Shown here: one piece after another, positions 1 through 8,162 of the stretch
How positions within the stretch are numbered: position 1 is the stretch's first letter
Layout of the letters: the number at the start of each line of letters is the position of its first letter
The notes under the pieces: generated by a model
Database searches by the model: none
What the model was told of the DNA's origin: nothing
The model's input: the letters and a program-made list of their open reading frames with translations, nothing else
Made by a program: the position numbers and the translations under genes
NCBI RefSeq assembly: GCF_002944405.1
Contig: NZ_CP024307.1
Coordinates: 3,391,001 to 3,455,000, forward strand
Length of the DNA stretch: 64,000 nt
Direction of reading: 5' to 3'
Source of the DNA: Sinorhizobium fredii
Lineage (GTDB): Bacteria > Pseudomonadota > Alphaproteobacteria > Rhizobiales > Rhizobiaceae

Positions 1-2246
1 AGCGCCCGCGCCTTGTCGCGGTCGATCGCCAGGAAGAATTGCGGGCTCGAGGCCGAGAACGTGGTGAACACCCCCGTCAGCCCCTCGGTCTGGTTCGCCG
101 CTCCCATCATCTGAAAGGCAAGACCCAGGGCGCGGCGCATGTCAGCGCTCTGGCGGTCCATGATCTGCATCTTGAAACCGCCCGAATTGCCGATGCCGCG
201 CACCGACGGCGGTGGCACGGCGATGATGAACGCTTCCTGGATGCCCTGCATCGCGCCGAAGATCTGACCGATGATCTGGTTGGCACTCTGGCCCTGTTCG
301 AGCCGCTCGTCGAAGCTGTCGAAGGGCGTGAAGATCACGCCGGAGTTCGAGGCATTGGTGAAGGTCGCGCCGTTGAAGCCGGCAAAGGCGACGGCGTCCC
401 TCACCCCCGGGACTTCCCGGATCATCGCCGACGCACGCTGGACGACGGCATCGGTCCGTTCGAGCGAGGCACCGTCGGGGAGCTGGATGACGACGATCGC
501 GTAACCCTGGTCCATCGTCGGGATAAAGCCGCGCGGCACGACCTGCGCTATGTACCAGGTGGCCCCGAGCAGCGCGACAAAGACAAGCAACGCGGCGGCC
601 AGCGCAATCCGCGTCTGCACGAGACGGCGCACAACCCAGCCATAGCCGTCCGCCATCCGGTCGAAGCCGTTGTTGAAGCCGTTGGCCAGCGCTCGGCCGA
701 AACGGGTCACCGGGTTGCGGCTTTCATGTTCGTGATCGTCATGCGGGCGCAGCAGGATGGCCGCAAGCGCCGGCGACAGGGTCAGGGAGTTGATCGCGGA
801 GATCACCGTCGCCACCGCGATCGTCACGGCGAACTGCAGGTAGAACTGCCCTGCAATTCCCGGAATGAAGGCCGTCGGCACGAAGACGGCAGTCAAGACC
901 AGCGAGATGGCGATCACCGCCGCGCCGACCTCGTCCATGGTCACATGCGCAGCTTCTCTCGGCGTCATTCCTTGCGCCAGATTGCGCTCGACATTCTCGA
1001 CGACAACGATCGCATCGTCGACAACGATGCCGATCGCCAGCACCAATCCGAACAGCGTCAGCATGTTGAGGGAGAAGCCGAAGGCGAAGAGCAGCGCGAA
1101 GGTGCCGATCAGCGATACCGGAATGGCGACGATCGGGATGATCGCGGTGCGCCAGGACTGGAGGAAGACGATCACCACCAGCGCCACGAGGATCACCGCC
1201 TCGCCGATCGTCAAATAGACTTCGTCGATCGATTCCGAAATGAACTCGGTCGGATTGTAGATGATGCGGTGTTCGAGCCCATCGGGAAAGTCCCTGGAAA
1301 GGTCGGTCATCGTCGCCTGGATCGCGTCCGCCGCCGCGAGCGCGTTGGTGCCGGGACGCGAAAAGATGCCGAGCGCCACGGCCGGGCTGCCGTTCAGGTA
1401 GCTGTTCGTGACATATTCGCGCGCTCCGAGCTCGACGCGGGCGACGTCCTGCAGCTGCACGAGCCTGCCATCCTCGGTCGCCTTGACGATCACATAGCGA
1501 AACTGTCGCGCGTCGCTGAAGCGGCCGTCGGTGGTGACGGTATATTGAAAGGCACTGTCGCCCGACATTGGCGGACCGCCGATCGAGCCGCCGGAGACCT
1601 GGACGTTCTGCTGGCGCAGCGCTTCGACGACGTCGCCGGATGTCATGCCGTAAGCGGAGAGCTTCTGCGGGTCGAGCCACACACGCAGCGCATATTCGCG
1701 CTCGCCGAACAGGATGACGTCGCCGACGCCGTCGAGCCGGACGAGAAGGTCGCGGATACGCGAGCGAGCATAGTTGGAGACGTAGAGCTGGTCGTAGCGG
1801 TCGTTCGGCGAGAGCAGGTGAACGACCATCATCAGGTCCGGCGAGCTCTTGGTAGTGGTGACCCCAATGCGCCGCACGTCCTCGGGCAGGCGCGGCTCGG
1901 CGATCGAGACCCGGTTCTGCACCAGCACCTGCGCCTCGTCGAGATCGGTGCCGAGCTTGAAGGTAATGGTCAGCGACATGGAGCCGTCGGCGGTCGAATA
2001 GGAGGACATGTAGAGCATGTTCTCGACGCCGTTGATTTCCTGCTCGAGCGGCGTGGCGACCGTATTGGCGACGGTCTCCGCATCCGCGCCCGGATAGGAA
2101 GCCCTGACGACGATGGTGGGCGGCGCGATCTCCGGATATTGCGCCACCGGCAGCTGGAAATAGGCGATGCCGCCGATGATCAGCAGCACGATCGACAGCA
2201 CCGAAGCGAAGATCGGCCGGTCGACGAAGAAATGCGCAAATCTCAT
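1..2246 (-). CDS. RND-family efflux transporter, inner-membrane pump (3' part outside window)
   Basis: The minus-strand frame from ATG at 2246 is open to the window edge (about 748 codons) and encodes an AcrB/MexB-type RND pump that would drive proton-coupled export of drugs or other lipophilic compounds. An N-terminal membrane segment (MRFAHFFVDRPIFASVLSIV) is followed by a periplasmic porter domain. Around residue 400 the proton-relay segment VVDDAIVVVENVER carries the paired aspartates typical of the family. A second set of membrane helices follows (VRRLVQTRIALAAALLVFVA). The start overlaps the stop of the upstream membrane fusion gene as ATGA, so the two are translationally coupled. The C-terminal quarter is missing because the window begins here. 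Substrate cannot be told from sequence. Confidence 0.95.
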   Translation of the reverse strand, partial: MRFAHFFVDRPIFASVLSIVLLIIGGIAYFQLPVAQYPEIAPPTIVVRASYPGADAETVANTVATPLEQEINGVENMLYMSSYSTADGSMSLTITFKLGTDLDEAQVLVQNRVSIAEPRLPEDVRRIGVTTTKSSPDLMMVVHLLSPNDRYDQLYVSNYARSRIRDLLVRLDGVGDVILFGEREYALRVWLDPQKLSAYGMTSGDVVEALRQQNVQVSGGSIGGPPMSGDSAFQYTVTTDGRFSDARQFRYVIVKATEDGRLVQLQDVARVELGAREYVTNSYLNGSPAVALGIFSRPGTNALAAADAIQATMTDLSRDFPDGLEHRIIYNPTEFISESIDEVYLTIGEAVILVALVVIVFLQSWRTAIIPIVAIPVSLIGTFALLFAFGFSLNMLTLFGLVLAIGIVVDDAIVVVENVERNLAQGMTPREAAHVTMDEVGAAVIAISLVLTAVFVPTAFIPGIAGQFYLQFAVTIAVATVISAINSLTLSPALAAILLRPHDDHEHESRNPVTRFGRALANGFNNGFDRMADGYGWVVRRLVQTRIALAAALLVFVALLGATWYIAQVVPRGFIPTMDQGYAIVVIQLPDGASLERTDAVVQRASAMIREVPGVRDAVAFAGFNGATFTNASNSGVIFTPFDSFDERLEQGQSANQIIGQIFGAMQGIQEAFIIAVPPPSVRGIGNSGGFKMQIMDRQSADMRRALGLAFQMMGAANQTEGLTGVFTTFSASSPQFFLAIDRDKARA

Positions 2247-3400
2247 TGGGCGTTCTCCGCCGCCTGCGCCGCTTCCTGCGGCAGCACGACAAGCTCAGGC
2301 TTCACCTTGACGCCCGGTCGCGCGCGCATGATCCCGTTGACGATGATCGTCTGATCGCCGGTCAGGCCGCTGCGGATCACCCGGTAGCCATGCAACCGCG
2401 GCCCGAGGCGCACCGGTTTGGTCGCAACGCTGCCATCCTCGCCGACCACATAGACGACGCGCTCGTTCTGGTCGGCGGCGATCGCCTCATCGGGAATGAG
2501 GATCGCCTGGTAGGTGTTGGAGCCTTCGACCTCGACACGCCCGAAAAGGCCCGGCTGCAGAATGAAGTTGGGGTTCTCGAAGCGTGCGCGCAGGCGCATC
2601 GTACCTGTTTGGGTGTCGACCCTGTTCTCGGAGAAATCGAGCTTTCCCTCGAACGGCGGTTCCGTGGCATCGGCGATTGTCACGTGCACGGAGAGCGCGC
2701 CCGCGCCCTCCTGCAGCGCGCTGCCGCGGTCGCGGGCGGTGCGCGCATAGGAAAGCAGCCGCCGCTCGTCGACGTCGAAATAGAAATCGATCGGATCGAG
2801 GGAGACGATCGTCGTCAACACGGTCTCGTCCGCCTGGACAAGGTTGCCGGGCGATATCCAGCGCCGGTCGACGCGGCCGCTGAGCGGCGCGGTGATCGTC
2901 GTGTATTCGAGATCGAGCTTGGCCCGATCGACGGCCGCCTCGGCGCCCCGAATATTCGCCTGTGCGGCAAGCAGCGCGCGGCGGTCGTCGTCGAGCTTGG
3001 AAATCGAAAGCGTGCCGGTTCCGGTCAGGGACTCGGTTCGCTTGAACTGCGCCTCGGCGAAGGAGAGCGTCGACTGCGCCGAGGCAAGCGACGCCTCCGC
3101 CTGGGAGAGAGCCAGGCGGAAAGGCCGTTGGTCGATGACGAAGAGCTTGTCGCCCTTCTTCACCAGCGCGCCGTCCGTAAAGAACACCTGGTCCAGATAG
3201 CCGCCAACACGCGAACGGACCGAGACCTCGTCCACCGCCTGAAAGCGGCCGATGAACTCATCGGCGTCGATGACGTCCCGTACCACCGGCTTGGCGACGG
3301 TCACCGCCGGCAGTTGCGGGTCCTGCGCCGCTGCTGGTGTCGACATGAGAAGGGAGATGGAAACGCCGGCGATCGCCGGCAGACGCCACTTTCGCAACAT
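2243..3400 (-). CDS. RND efflux periplasmic adaptor (membrane fusion protein)
   Basis: This 385-residue protein of the HlyD/AcrA adaptor family links the RND pump to an outer-membrane channel. It begins with a Sec signal peptide (MLRKWRLPAIAGVSISLLMSTPAAAQ). No lipobox cysteine is evident, so it is probably soluble periplasmic or held by the pump. The lipoyl-like half (RVGGYLDQVFFTDG), the alpha-hairpin (about residues 95-165) and the beta-barrel domain follow in normal order. It is the first gene of the pair, and its stop overlaps the pump start. No TolC-like gene or local TetR-type regulator is visible beside it, so the outer-membrane partner is probably encoded elsewhere. Confidence 0.93.
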   Translation of the reverse strand: MLRKWRLPAIAGVSISLLMSTPAAAQDPQLPAVTVAKPVVRDVIDADEFIGRFQAVDEVSVRSRVGGYLDQVFFTDGALVKKGDKLFVIDQRPFRLALSQAEASLASAQSTLSFAEAQFKRTESLTGTGTLSISKLDDDRRALLAAQANIRGAEAAVDRAKLDLEYTTITAPLSGRVDRRWISPGNLVQADETVLTTIVSLDPIDFYFDVDERRLLSYARTARDRGSALQEGAGALSVHVTIADATEPPFEGKLDFSENRVDTQTGTMRLRARFENPNFILQPGLFGRVEVEGSNTYQAILIPDEAIAADQNERVVYVVGEDGSVATKPVRLGPRLHGYRVIRSGLTGDQTIIVNGIMRARPGVKVKPELVVLPQEAAQAAENAQ

Positions 3401-3741
3401 GCACGTTCTCCAGGCACTTGAATATCAAGATCGCCCGGCGCGGCTTGCGTCCAGTTGCCGTGGCGACAGTCTCGAGCCCGGGGCATTGCCACCGAGTGGT
3501 GCCAGAGCGGGAAAAGGAAGAGTGCCTGCGGTCTTCCCGCACGCATTTTGCTCTGGCTTCTAGATCGACATGGGAACTTGCGATAGCGGCCGCTCAAAAC
3601 GGCTCTGATTTGCGCGCTAACCTGCCACCATTTTCAAAGCCTGTCACTTGAAAAAAAGCGTCTCCCACGGCGTTGCAGGCGGTCGTCGGATTGCAGGCTA
3701 GTCGGATGTCCGCCGAGAAATCGGCCGAAGCCGGCCGATTC
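3401..3741. other. intergenic region upstream of the efflux operon
   Basis: About 340 bases between the 5' end of the efflux operon and the 3' end of the ymdB-like gene. I see no convincing gene or RNA. It must hold the efflux promoter on the minus strand, but I could not assign clear -35 and -10 boxes. Confidence 0.4.
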
Positions 3742-4566
3742 TCAGGACCAGAATTCCGGCATCGTTTCGCCAAGCCGCGGGCCGAGCCGGAGCGGCGCGA
3801 TCTTTTCGGCAAGTCCCGTGCGGTCGGAAATTTCGACGCCGACGCCGCAAATCGTTGCGGGACCGGAGGCCGCTTCGAAGCGGCCCTTGGGCATCTTGGA
3901 GATGAAACGGTTGAGCGGCTCTTCCTTGTCCATGCCGAGCGAGGAATCGTAGTCGCCGCACATGCCGGCGTCGCTGATATAGCCGGTGCCGCCGTTCAAG
4001 ATCTGGTGATCGGCCGTCGGTACATGGGTATGCGTACCGACTACAAGGCTGGCGCGGCCATCGACGAAATGGCCAAAGCACTGCTTCTCGCTCGTCGCCT
4101 CGGCGTGGAAGTCGAAGACGACGACATCGGCCTGTTCCCCGAGCGGGCAGGCTTCGAGGATTGCCTCGGCGCATTTGAACGGGTCGTCGAGTTCCGGATG
4201 CATGAAGACCCGGCCCATGACGTTGGCGACCAGCACGCGGGCGCCGTTGCGGGAAAAGAACAGATTGGAGCCGCGACCGGGCGTGCCGGCCGGATAATTG
4301 GCCGGGCGGAGGAACTGGTCATGCCGCTCGCAGAAGACGACGGCCTCCTTTTGGTCCCAGACGTGGTTGCCGGTCGTCACCACATCGGCACCGGCGCTGA
4401 TCGTCTCCAGGAAGATGTCCTCGGTGATGCCGAAGCCGCCGGCGGCGTTCTCGCCATTGACGACGACGAAATCGAGCTTGAGATCGCTCACCAGCCCCGG
4501 GAGGCGCTCCCAGACCGCCGTGCGGCCCGTCCTGCCAACCATATCTCCCAGAAACAGAAGTCGCAT
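3742..4566 (-). CDS. YmdB-family metallophosphoesterase
   Basis: A 274-residue cytoplasmic phosphodiesterase of the YmdB (TIGR00282-type) family. Family members hydrolyse 2',3'-cyclic nucleotides with a dinuclear metal centre. The calcineurin-like metal-binding motifs are all present: GDMVGRTGR at the N terminus, NGENAAGG, GNHVWDQ, DFHAEATSEK, and GTHTHVPTAD followed by DAGMCG. Length is normal. It lies 6 bp downstream of the cyclo-ligase gene on the same strand, so the two are probably co-transcribed; this pairing is common in alphaproteobacteria. The physiological substrate here is not shown by the sequence. Confidence 0.93.
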   Translation of the reverse strand: MRLLFLGDMVGRTGRTAVWERLPGLVSDLKLDFVVVNGENAAGGFGITEDIFLETISAGADVVTTGNHVWDQKEAVVFCERHDQFLRPANYPAGTPGRGSNLFFSRNGARVLVANVMGRVFMHPELDDPFKCAEAILEACPLGEQADVVVFDFHAEATSEKQCFGHFVDGRASLVVGTHTHVPTADHQILNGGTGYISDAGMCGDYDSSLGMDKEEPLNRFISKMPKGRFEAASGPATICGVGVEISDRTGLAEKIAPLRLGPRLGETMPEFWS

Positions 4567-4572
4567 ACCCGT

Positions 4573-5157
4573 TCAATCCCGCTCGAAATGTCGGAAACCG
4601 CTCTCCGTCAACACGGCGTCGAGCGCCACGTCGTGCGGTTCCGCCGGCACTGATGCCACTTCCTGGCAGTCGAATGCAATCCCGATCAGGCGCGGCATGT
4701 GGCCTTTGCTGCGCAAGCGGTCGATCGCCCGGTCATAATAACCGGCGCCGTAGCCGATCCGGTGGCCGACCGCATCGAAGGCCGAAAGCGGCACAAGCAT
4801 AATGTCCGGATCGAGCTCGGGCGCGTCCGGCCCCGGGCCCGTCGTGCCGAAGCCGGTCTCTACGACCGCCACGCCGTCGGCGAGCTCGCGAAACACAATG
4901 GTCTTCTTGTCGAGGATCACCGGCAGGCAGAGGCGCGCCCCGCGGTCCTTGAGCCGCACCATCAGCGGCCGGATGTCCGCCTCCGAACGGATCGGCCAGA
5001 AGCCGGAAACCACGTGCCCGGGATCAAGCGCGATGATGTCGCTGGCATGATCCGCCATGGCGAGGCTCGCCTCGATGCGGGCCTCGGCCGGCATGGCGTC
5101 GCGCATCGCCAGACGCTCCGTCCGCAGTGCGGCTTTCAAGTCCCTCGGCGACATCAA
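4573..5157 (-). CDS. 5-formyltetrahydrofolate cyclo-ligase
   Basis: This 194-residue enzyme of the YgfA/MTHFS family converts 5-formyltetrahydrofolate to 5,10-methenyltetrahydrofolate using ATP, returning the storage folate to one-carbon metabolism. The signature near the C terminus, GYGAGYYDR, is intact. Other family features are the N-terminal RTERLAMRDAM helix and the FWPIRSEADIRPL strand. It begins an operon with the YmdB-like gene. In many bacteria this gene sits beside the 6S RNA gene and zapA. Here that neighbourhood is kept, but the LuxR-type, hypothetical and LysR genes lie between. Confidence 0.94.
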   Translation of the reverse strand: MMSPRDLKAALRTERLAMRDAMPAEARIEASLAMADHASDIIALDPGHVVSGFWPIRSEADIRPLMVRLKDRGARLCLPVILDKKTIVFRELADGVAVVETGFGTTGPGPDAPELDPDIMLVPLSAFDAVGHRIGYGAGYYDRAIDRLRSKGHMPRLIGIAFDCQEVASVPAEPHDVALDAVLTESGFRHFERD

Positions 5158-5423
5158 GCATCCCTTTCCATCAAACGGTGCGAACCTGCAACGAGGTAGT
5201 GCAGTTCACAGGCGAACTGAACCCGTGTCTCCGTCGCTTTTGCAACATTTCGCGACAGTCCTCCACCCCTCCCAAAACGAAACAGCATTAACCGGATCTT
5301 CACCTTTTGCCGCGGTTCGGCTTCGCGCGACGCTTTGCTCGTGCAATTACCTTCATGATTTCAAATGATTGGACGAGCTGCGATCCGGCGTGCCGGTAGC
5401 TCTCGGAGAACAGGCCCGTGTCC

Positions 5424-5633
5424 ATGACGGACAGGATCGACCAGCTCGGCGTTTTGGAACTGCGCTGCCTCTCGCTGGCAGCCCGCGGCCGGACTCGGTT
5501 GGAGATGATGCGCGAAACCGATATTCCGGTGGAACGGATCGATCGGGCCCTCGAAGAGGCGATGCGCAAGCTCAACGCGAACAATCTCGCCGAAGCCGTC
5601 ATCCGCGCCGCAAGGCTCGACCTTATCTCATAG
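5424..5633 (+). CDS. stand-alone LuxR/GerE-type helix-turn-helix protein
   Basis: A protein of about 69 residues consisting almost entirely of a GerE-like DNA-binding domain. The pattern LGVLELRCLSLAARGRTRLEMMRETDIPVERIDRALEEAMRKL, given here only as its general layout, matches the LuxR layout of four helices ending in the L-N-A-x-N-x-x-E-A-V segment. No receiver or ligand-binding domain precedes it. The start could be the GTG at 5418 or the ATG at 5424; I chose ATG because the two lie in one frame only two codons apart. It has its own upstream gap of about 260 bases. It may act as a small regulator. Targets are unknown. Confidence 0.7.
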   Translation: MTDRIDQLGVLELRCLSLAARGRTRLEMMRETDIPVERIDRALEEAMRKLNANNLAEAVIRAARLDLIS

Positions 5634-5852
5634 CATCCAGTGTGAATGCCGGACCGGATCCGGCCACCATCCGTCCGGCGAAGACTCGATCCCGACGAGG
5701 CCGCCGTCGCTGATGAGATGCGGGTCGCCGCGATCCATCACCAGCCTCCAATGGGCCTCGATGGCCCACCGCAGCCGCAAACGCTCGACCGCGGCGCCGA
5801 ACAGCGACGATTGCCGGGAAGTCGGAGAAGCGGGCGCAACCAATACAGGCAT
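5628..5852 (-). CDS. small hypothetical protein divergent from the LysR gene
   Basis: A 74-residue reading frame starting at ATG 5852 behind a GAGG ribosome-binding site about 8 bases upstream. It ends convergent to, and overlapping by 6 bases, the LuxR-like gene. The protein is tryptophan-rich toward the end (WRLVMDRGDPHLISDGG, then DGWWPDP) and has no recognised domain. Its position, divergent from a LysR-type regulator, is typical of a regulated target. I do not recognise the family, and the call rests on the ribosome-binding site, the reading frame and the context. Confidence 0.45.
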   Translation of the reverse strand: MPVLVAPASPTSRQSSLFGAAVERLRLRWAIEAHWRLVMDRGDPHLISDGGLVGIESSPDGWWPDPVRHSHWML

Positions 5853-5958
5853 GACAGGGCCTCGCGAAAGAAGGAACAATCCGATTTTCCGGCTTTCGTT
5901 GACATGAGACAAACGAATTGCGAACATGGCTGGCATCAGAATTTCTTATGGCGCCGCC

Positions 5959-6825
5959 ATGTCCCTTCCGCTCGACAGCGACTTGCTCAGAACGTTTCTC
6001 GCGGTCGCCGATACCGGCAACCTGACACGGGCCGCCGATGCGGTTCGACGCACGCAATCGGCCGTCAGCATGCAGATCAAGAAGCTCGAGGACCTGCTCG
6101 GCTTCCCGCTTTTCGAGCGGCATTCCCGCGGCGTCGTGCTGACGGGTGAGGGCCGGCGCCTCGTCGACAATGCGCGGCGGATTGTCGCCCTGCTCGACGA
6201 CACGGCGGCAGCCCTGCGCCAGCCCGCCCTCGACGGCTCGGTCCGCATCGGCATATCGGAGGAATACATCAACTCAACGCTGCCGAGAGCGCTCGGCGCC
6301 TTCGCCGCCAGTCACCCGAATGTCGAGGTGACGGTGCAGCAGGGGCACTCGATGGCCAATCTGAAATCGCTCGATGCCGGCGAGATCGACATCGCCGTCG
6401 TGTTCGAGCCGGGCGGTCGAACGAGGAACGAAGTCCTCATGGTGGATCCGACCGTCTGGGCCGTCTCGGACCAGCACGGCACGCATGAGCGGCGACCTGT
6501 GCCAATTGCCACTTATACTTATTATGAAGGCGGGTGGTGTGATGATCTGGCCCTGCGCAGTCTGAAGAAACGGGGCATAGACAGTCGCGTCGCCTATGTC
6601 AGCCGCACGAGCAGCGGCCTGATCGCCGCGGTCGTTTCAGGTCTCGCCATCGCCGCGCTGTCGCGCAGCGCCATACCCCATGGCTGCCGCGAACTGACCG
6701 AAGACGACGGCTTCGGCATCATCGACATGTCGAACGTCGTCTTGCGCACGAGACCGGACCATCGCTCCCCGACGGTGGACGCAATGGCCGACGCCATCCG
6801 TCGCGCCTTTCGGGGTGCCGATTGA
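5959..6825 (+). CDS. LysR-family transcriptional regulator
   Basis: A regulator of about 288 residues with an N-terminal winged helix (LLRTFLAVADTGNLTRAADA, then RTQSAVSMQIKKLEDLLG and LFERHSRGVVLT) and a C-terminal periplasmic-binding-like effector domain from about residue 90. I place the start at ATG 5959 because the helix begins right after it; an ATG at 5926 in the same frame would add 11 unusual residues. Neither has a strong ribosome-binding site. It is divergent from the small gene ending at 5628 and convergent with the 6S RNA gene. Effector and targets are unknown. Confidence 0.88.
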   Translation: MSLPLDSDLLRTFLAVADTGNLTRAADAVRRTQSAVSMQIKKLEDLLGFPLFERHSRGVVLTGEGRRLVDNARRIVALLDDTAAALRQPALDGSVRIGISEEYINSTLPRALGAFAASHPNVEVTVQQGHSMANLKSLDAGEIDIAVVFEPGGRTRNEVLMVDPTVWAVSDQHGTHERRPVPIATYTYYEGGWCDDLALRSLKKRGIDSRVAYVSRTSSGLIAAVVSGLAIAALSRSAIPHGCRELTEDDGFGIIDMSNVVLRTRPDHRSPTVDAMADAIRRAFRGAD

Positions 6826-6834
6826 AAGGAAGGA

Positions 6835-6996
6835 GTGCGATCCACGACGACCGGTGGAGAGTTTACGATCCCGGGTGCCTACTAAGTAGGTGGGCGCCGT
6901 GTGGTCCAGACCCACGGGTCCGGACAGGGACAGCTCCCTTGAGATCGTGTATGGCCCCGGGGATTGTGGTTCCTGTCGGGAAGCGCAGACCGCCCC
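6835..6996 (-). ncRNA. ssrS: 6S RNA
   Basis: The minus strand downstream of zapA carries the alphaproteobacterial 6S RNA layout. A closing stem pairs sequence near GCGGTCTGCGC with the GATCGCACTCC end, and there is a large open central bubble. Conserved blocks include GACAGGAACCACAATCCCC, AAGGGAGCTGTCCC and CTACTTAGTAGG. 6S RNA binds the sigma-70 RNA polymerase holoenzyme by mimicking an open promoter. A promoter-like TTCTATAT lies just upstream (about 7002-7009). Ends are estimated to within about 10 bases. The position next to zapA matches the usual genomic location. Confidence 0.85.
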
Positions 6997-7087
6997 GCAG
7001 ATATAGAACGTCTTCACCGTTTTCGCCAGAGCGGTCCGGCGGAAATCGCACCCGCACCGACAATTGGGGGTCTCGAGCCGGGGCGGC

Positions 7088-7465
7088 CTAGTTCGCCGGA
7101 GCGGCCGGGCGGCCGTTGAGCTTGGCGGTGATGTCCTGGATCTGCGCCGTCACGTCCGCCAATGCCGAGGCGAGCGCCTCCTCGCTTCTCGCCTGGTCGG
7201 AAAGGTTCGCGTCGCGGCTGTTCTTCAGGTTTCCGACCTCGGCCTCGAGGTTCTTCAGCCGCCGATTGACCTCGCTCAGTTCGTCCATGACCATGATGCC
7301 CGCCATCACCGTCAGCCTGAGGTCGCCGATTTCGCCGAACTGCCCCTTCAGGTGGCCGACATATTGATCGAACCGGGCGGCGAGGTCGCTCAGGTGATCC
7401 TCCTGCCCTTCCTCGCAGGCCATGCGGTAGGCCTTGCCGTCGATCGTCACCGTCACCTGTGCCAT
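7088..7465 (-). CDS. zapA: cell division protein ZapA
   Basis: A 125-residue member of the ZapA family, which binds FtsZ and promotes bundling of protofilaments at the division site. The N-terminal globular domain (MAQVTVTIDGKAYRMACEEGQ, shortened here to its first part) and the conserved VMAGIMVMDEL segment are followed by a coiled coil from about residue 65 to 110. A short Pro/Ala-rich tail ends the protein. It follows a small coiled-coil gene by 12 bases, suggesting an operon, and precedes the 6S RNA gene on the same strand. Confidence 0.92.
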   Translation of the reverse strand: MAQVTVTIDGKAYRMACEEGQEDHLSDLAARFDQYVGHLKGQFGEIGDLRLTVMAGIMVMDELSEVNRRLKNLEAEVGNLKNSRDANLSDQARSEEALASALADVTAQIQDITAKLNGRPAAPAN

Positions 7466-7477
7466 GCTTCAAGAACC

Positions 7478-7747
7478 TCAGCGATCCAGCACTGCCCGAA
7501 TGGTCTCCATCGCCGTCACCAGACGGCGGGACACTTCGCGATTGACTTCTTCCAAACGATTGGCCCGGAACTGCGACTGATCGAGCTCCTGCGCCAGCCG
7601 CGACCGGTCCGTATTGACCCGGCGCACCTCGCCCTCGAACTCGCTCACGTCCTTTTCCTTGTCAAAGCGGCCGTCGATTGCGATTTCAAGGGACTGAACC
7701 GCGTTTCGCAATTCCTCGATCGCCGCATTGACCGTCTTTGCAGGCAT
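7478..7747 (-). CDS. DUF4164-type small coiled-coil protein
   Basis: An 89-residue protein that is almost wholly coiled coil ([17 protein letters not shown], then [19 protein letters not shown]). It resembles the DUF4164 family often found just upstream of zapA in Rhizobiales. No catalytic motif is present. It lies 12 bases upstream of zapA on the same strand and may act with ZapA in division; that role is inferred from context only. Confidence 0.75.
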   Translation of the reverse strand: MPAKTVNAAIEELRNAVQSLEIAIDGRFDKEKDVSEFEGEVRRVNTDRSRLAQELDQSQFRANRLEEVNREVSRRLVTAMETIRAVLDR

Positions 7748-8162
7748 CTCTTTCGAAACCTCCAGAGGGGATGAGCAAGGCCGAACGCTTTCTCATTGCC
7801 CGAAACAAGGGGCGGAGCCGATCCCGCGCCTATCGCCTGAACCTCTCTCGCTCCGCGCTCCGAATCGTCCAGCGTTCCGGCCGTTCGGATCAACCTTTTT
7901 AAACCCATTCCGTAAGGCTCAACAATGGCGGCGTCGCCAATTGCACGCTGCAAGCTGTGGATCGCCGATTTTATCCGCCGATGCTATGCTTGCGGCGCGA
8001 TCCTTCGGCCCAGGCAAGGTCGCAAAAAGCGCGCCGCCACCGGCGCCGGAAGGCCTGTATTTGTTGACTCGGGCGGCGCACCTGCTATGTGTTCGGCCGC
8101 TTCTCATACGGTCTTTGGAGGATAGAGGCCGTCCCCTGACCACCGAACGCAACGGAACAGTC
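7748..8162. other. divergent intergenic region between zapA operon and tkt
   Basis: About 415 bases holding the promoters of two divergent units. I see no convincing gene in it. The long plus-strand frame running into tkt from 7728 is a read-through, not a longer transketolase. Confidence 0.5.
8064..8091 (+). promoter_or_regulatory. candidate sigma-70 promoter of tkt
   Basis: TTGACT at 8064-8069 and TATGTG at 8086-8091 (or CTATGT one base earlier), with a 15-16 base spacer, resemble the rhizobial housekeeping promoter. They lie about 70 bases before the tkt start. The spacer is slightly short, so this is a moderate call. Confidence 0.45.

Noticed and set aside
39..2354. Long plus-strand frame of 771 codons
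   Set aside because: It is antisense to the RND pump, and its translation is Arg/Asp-rich with no domain. The minus-strand frame gives a clear RND protein.
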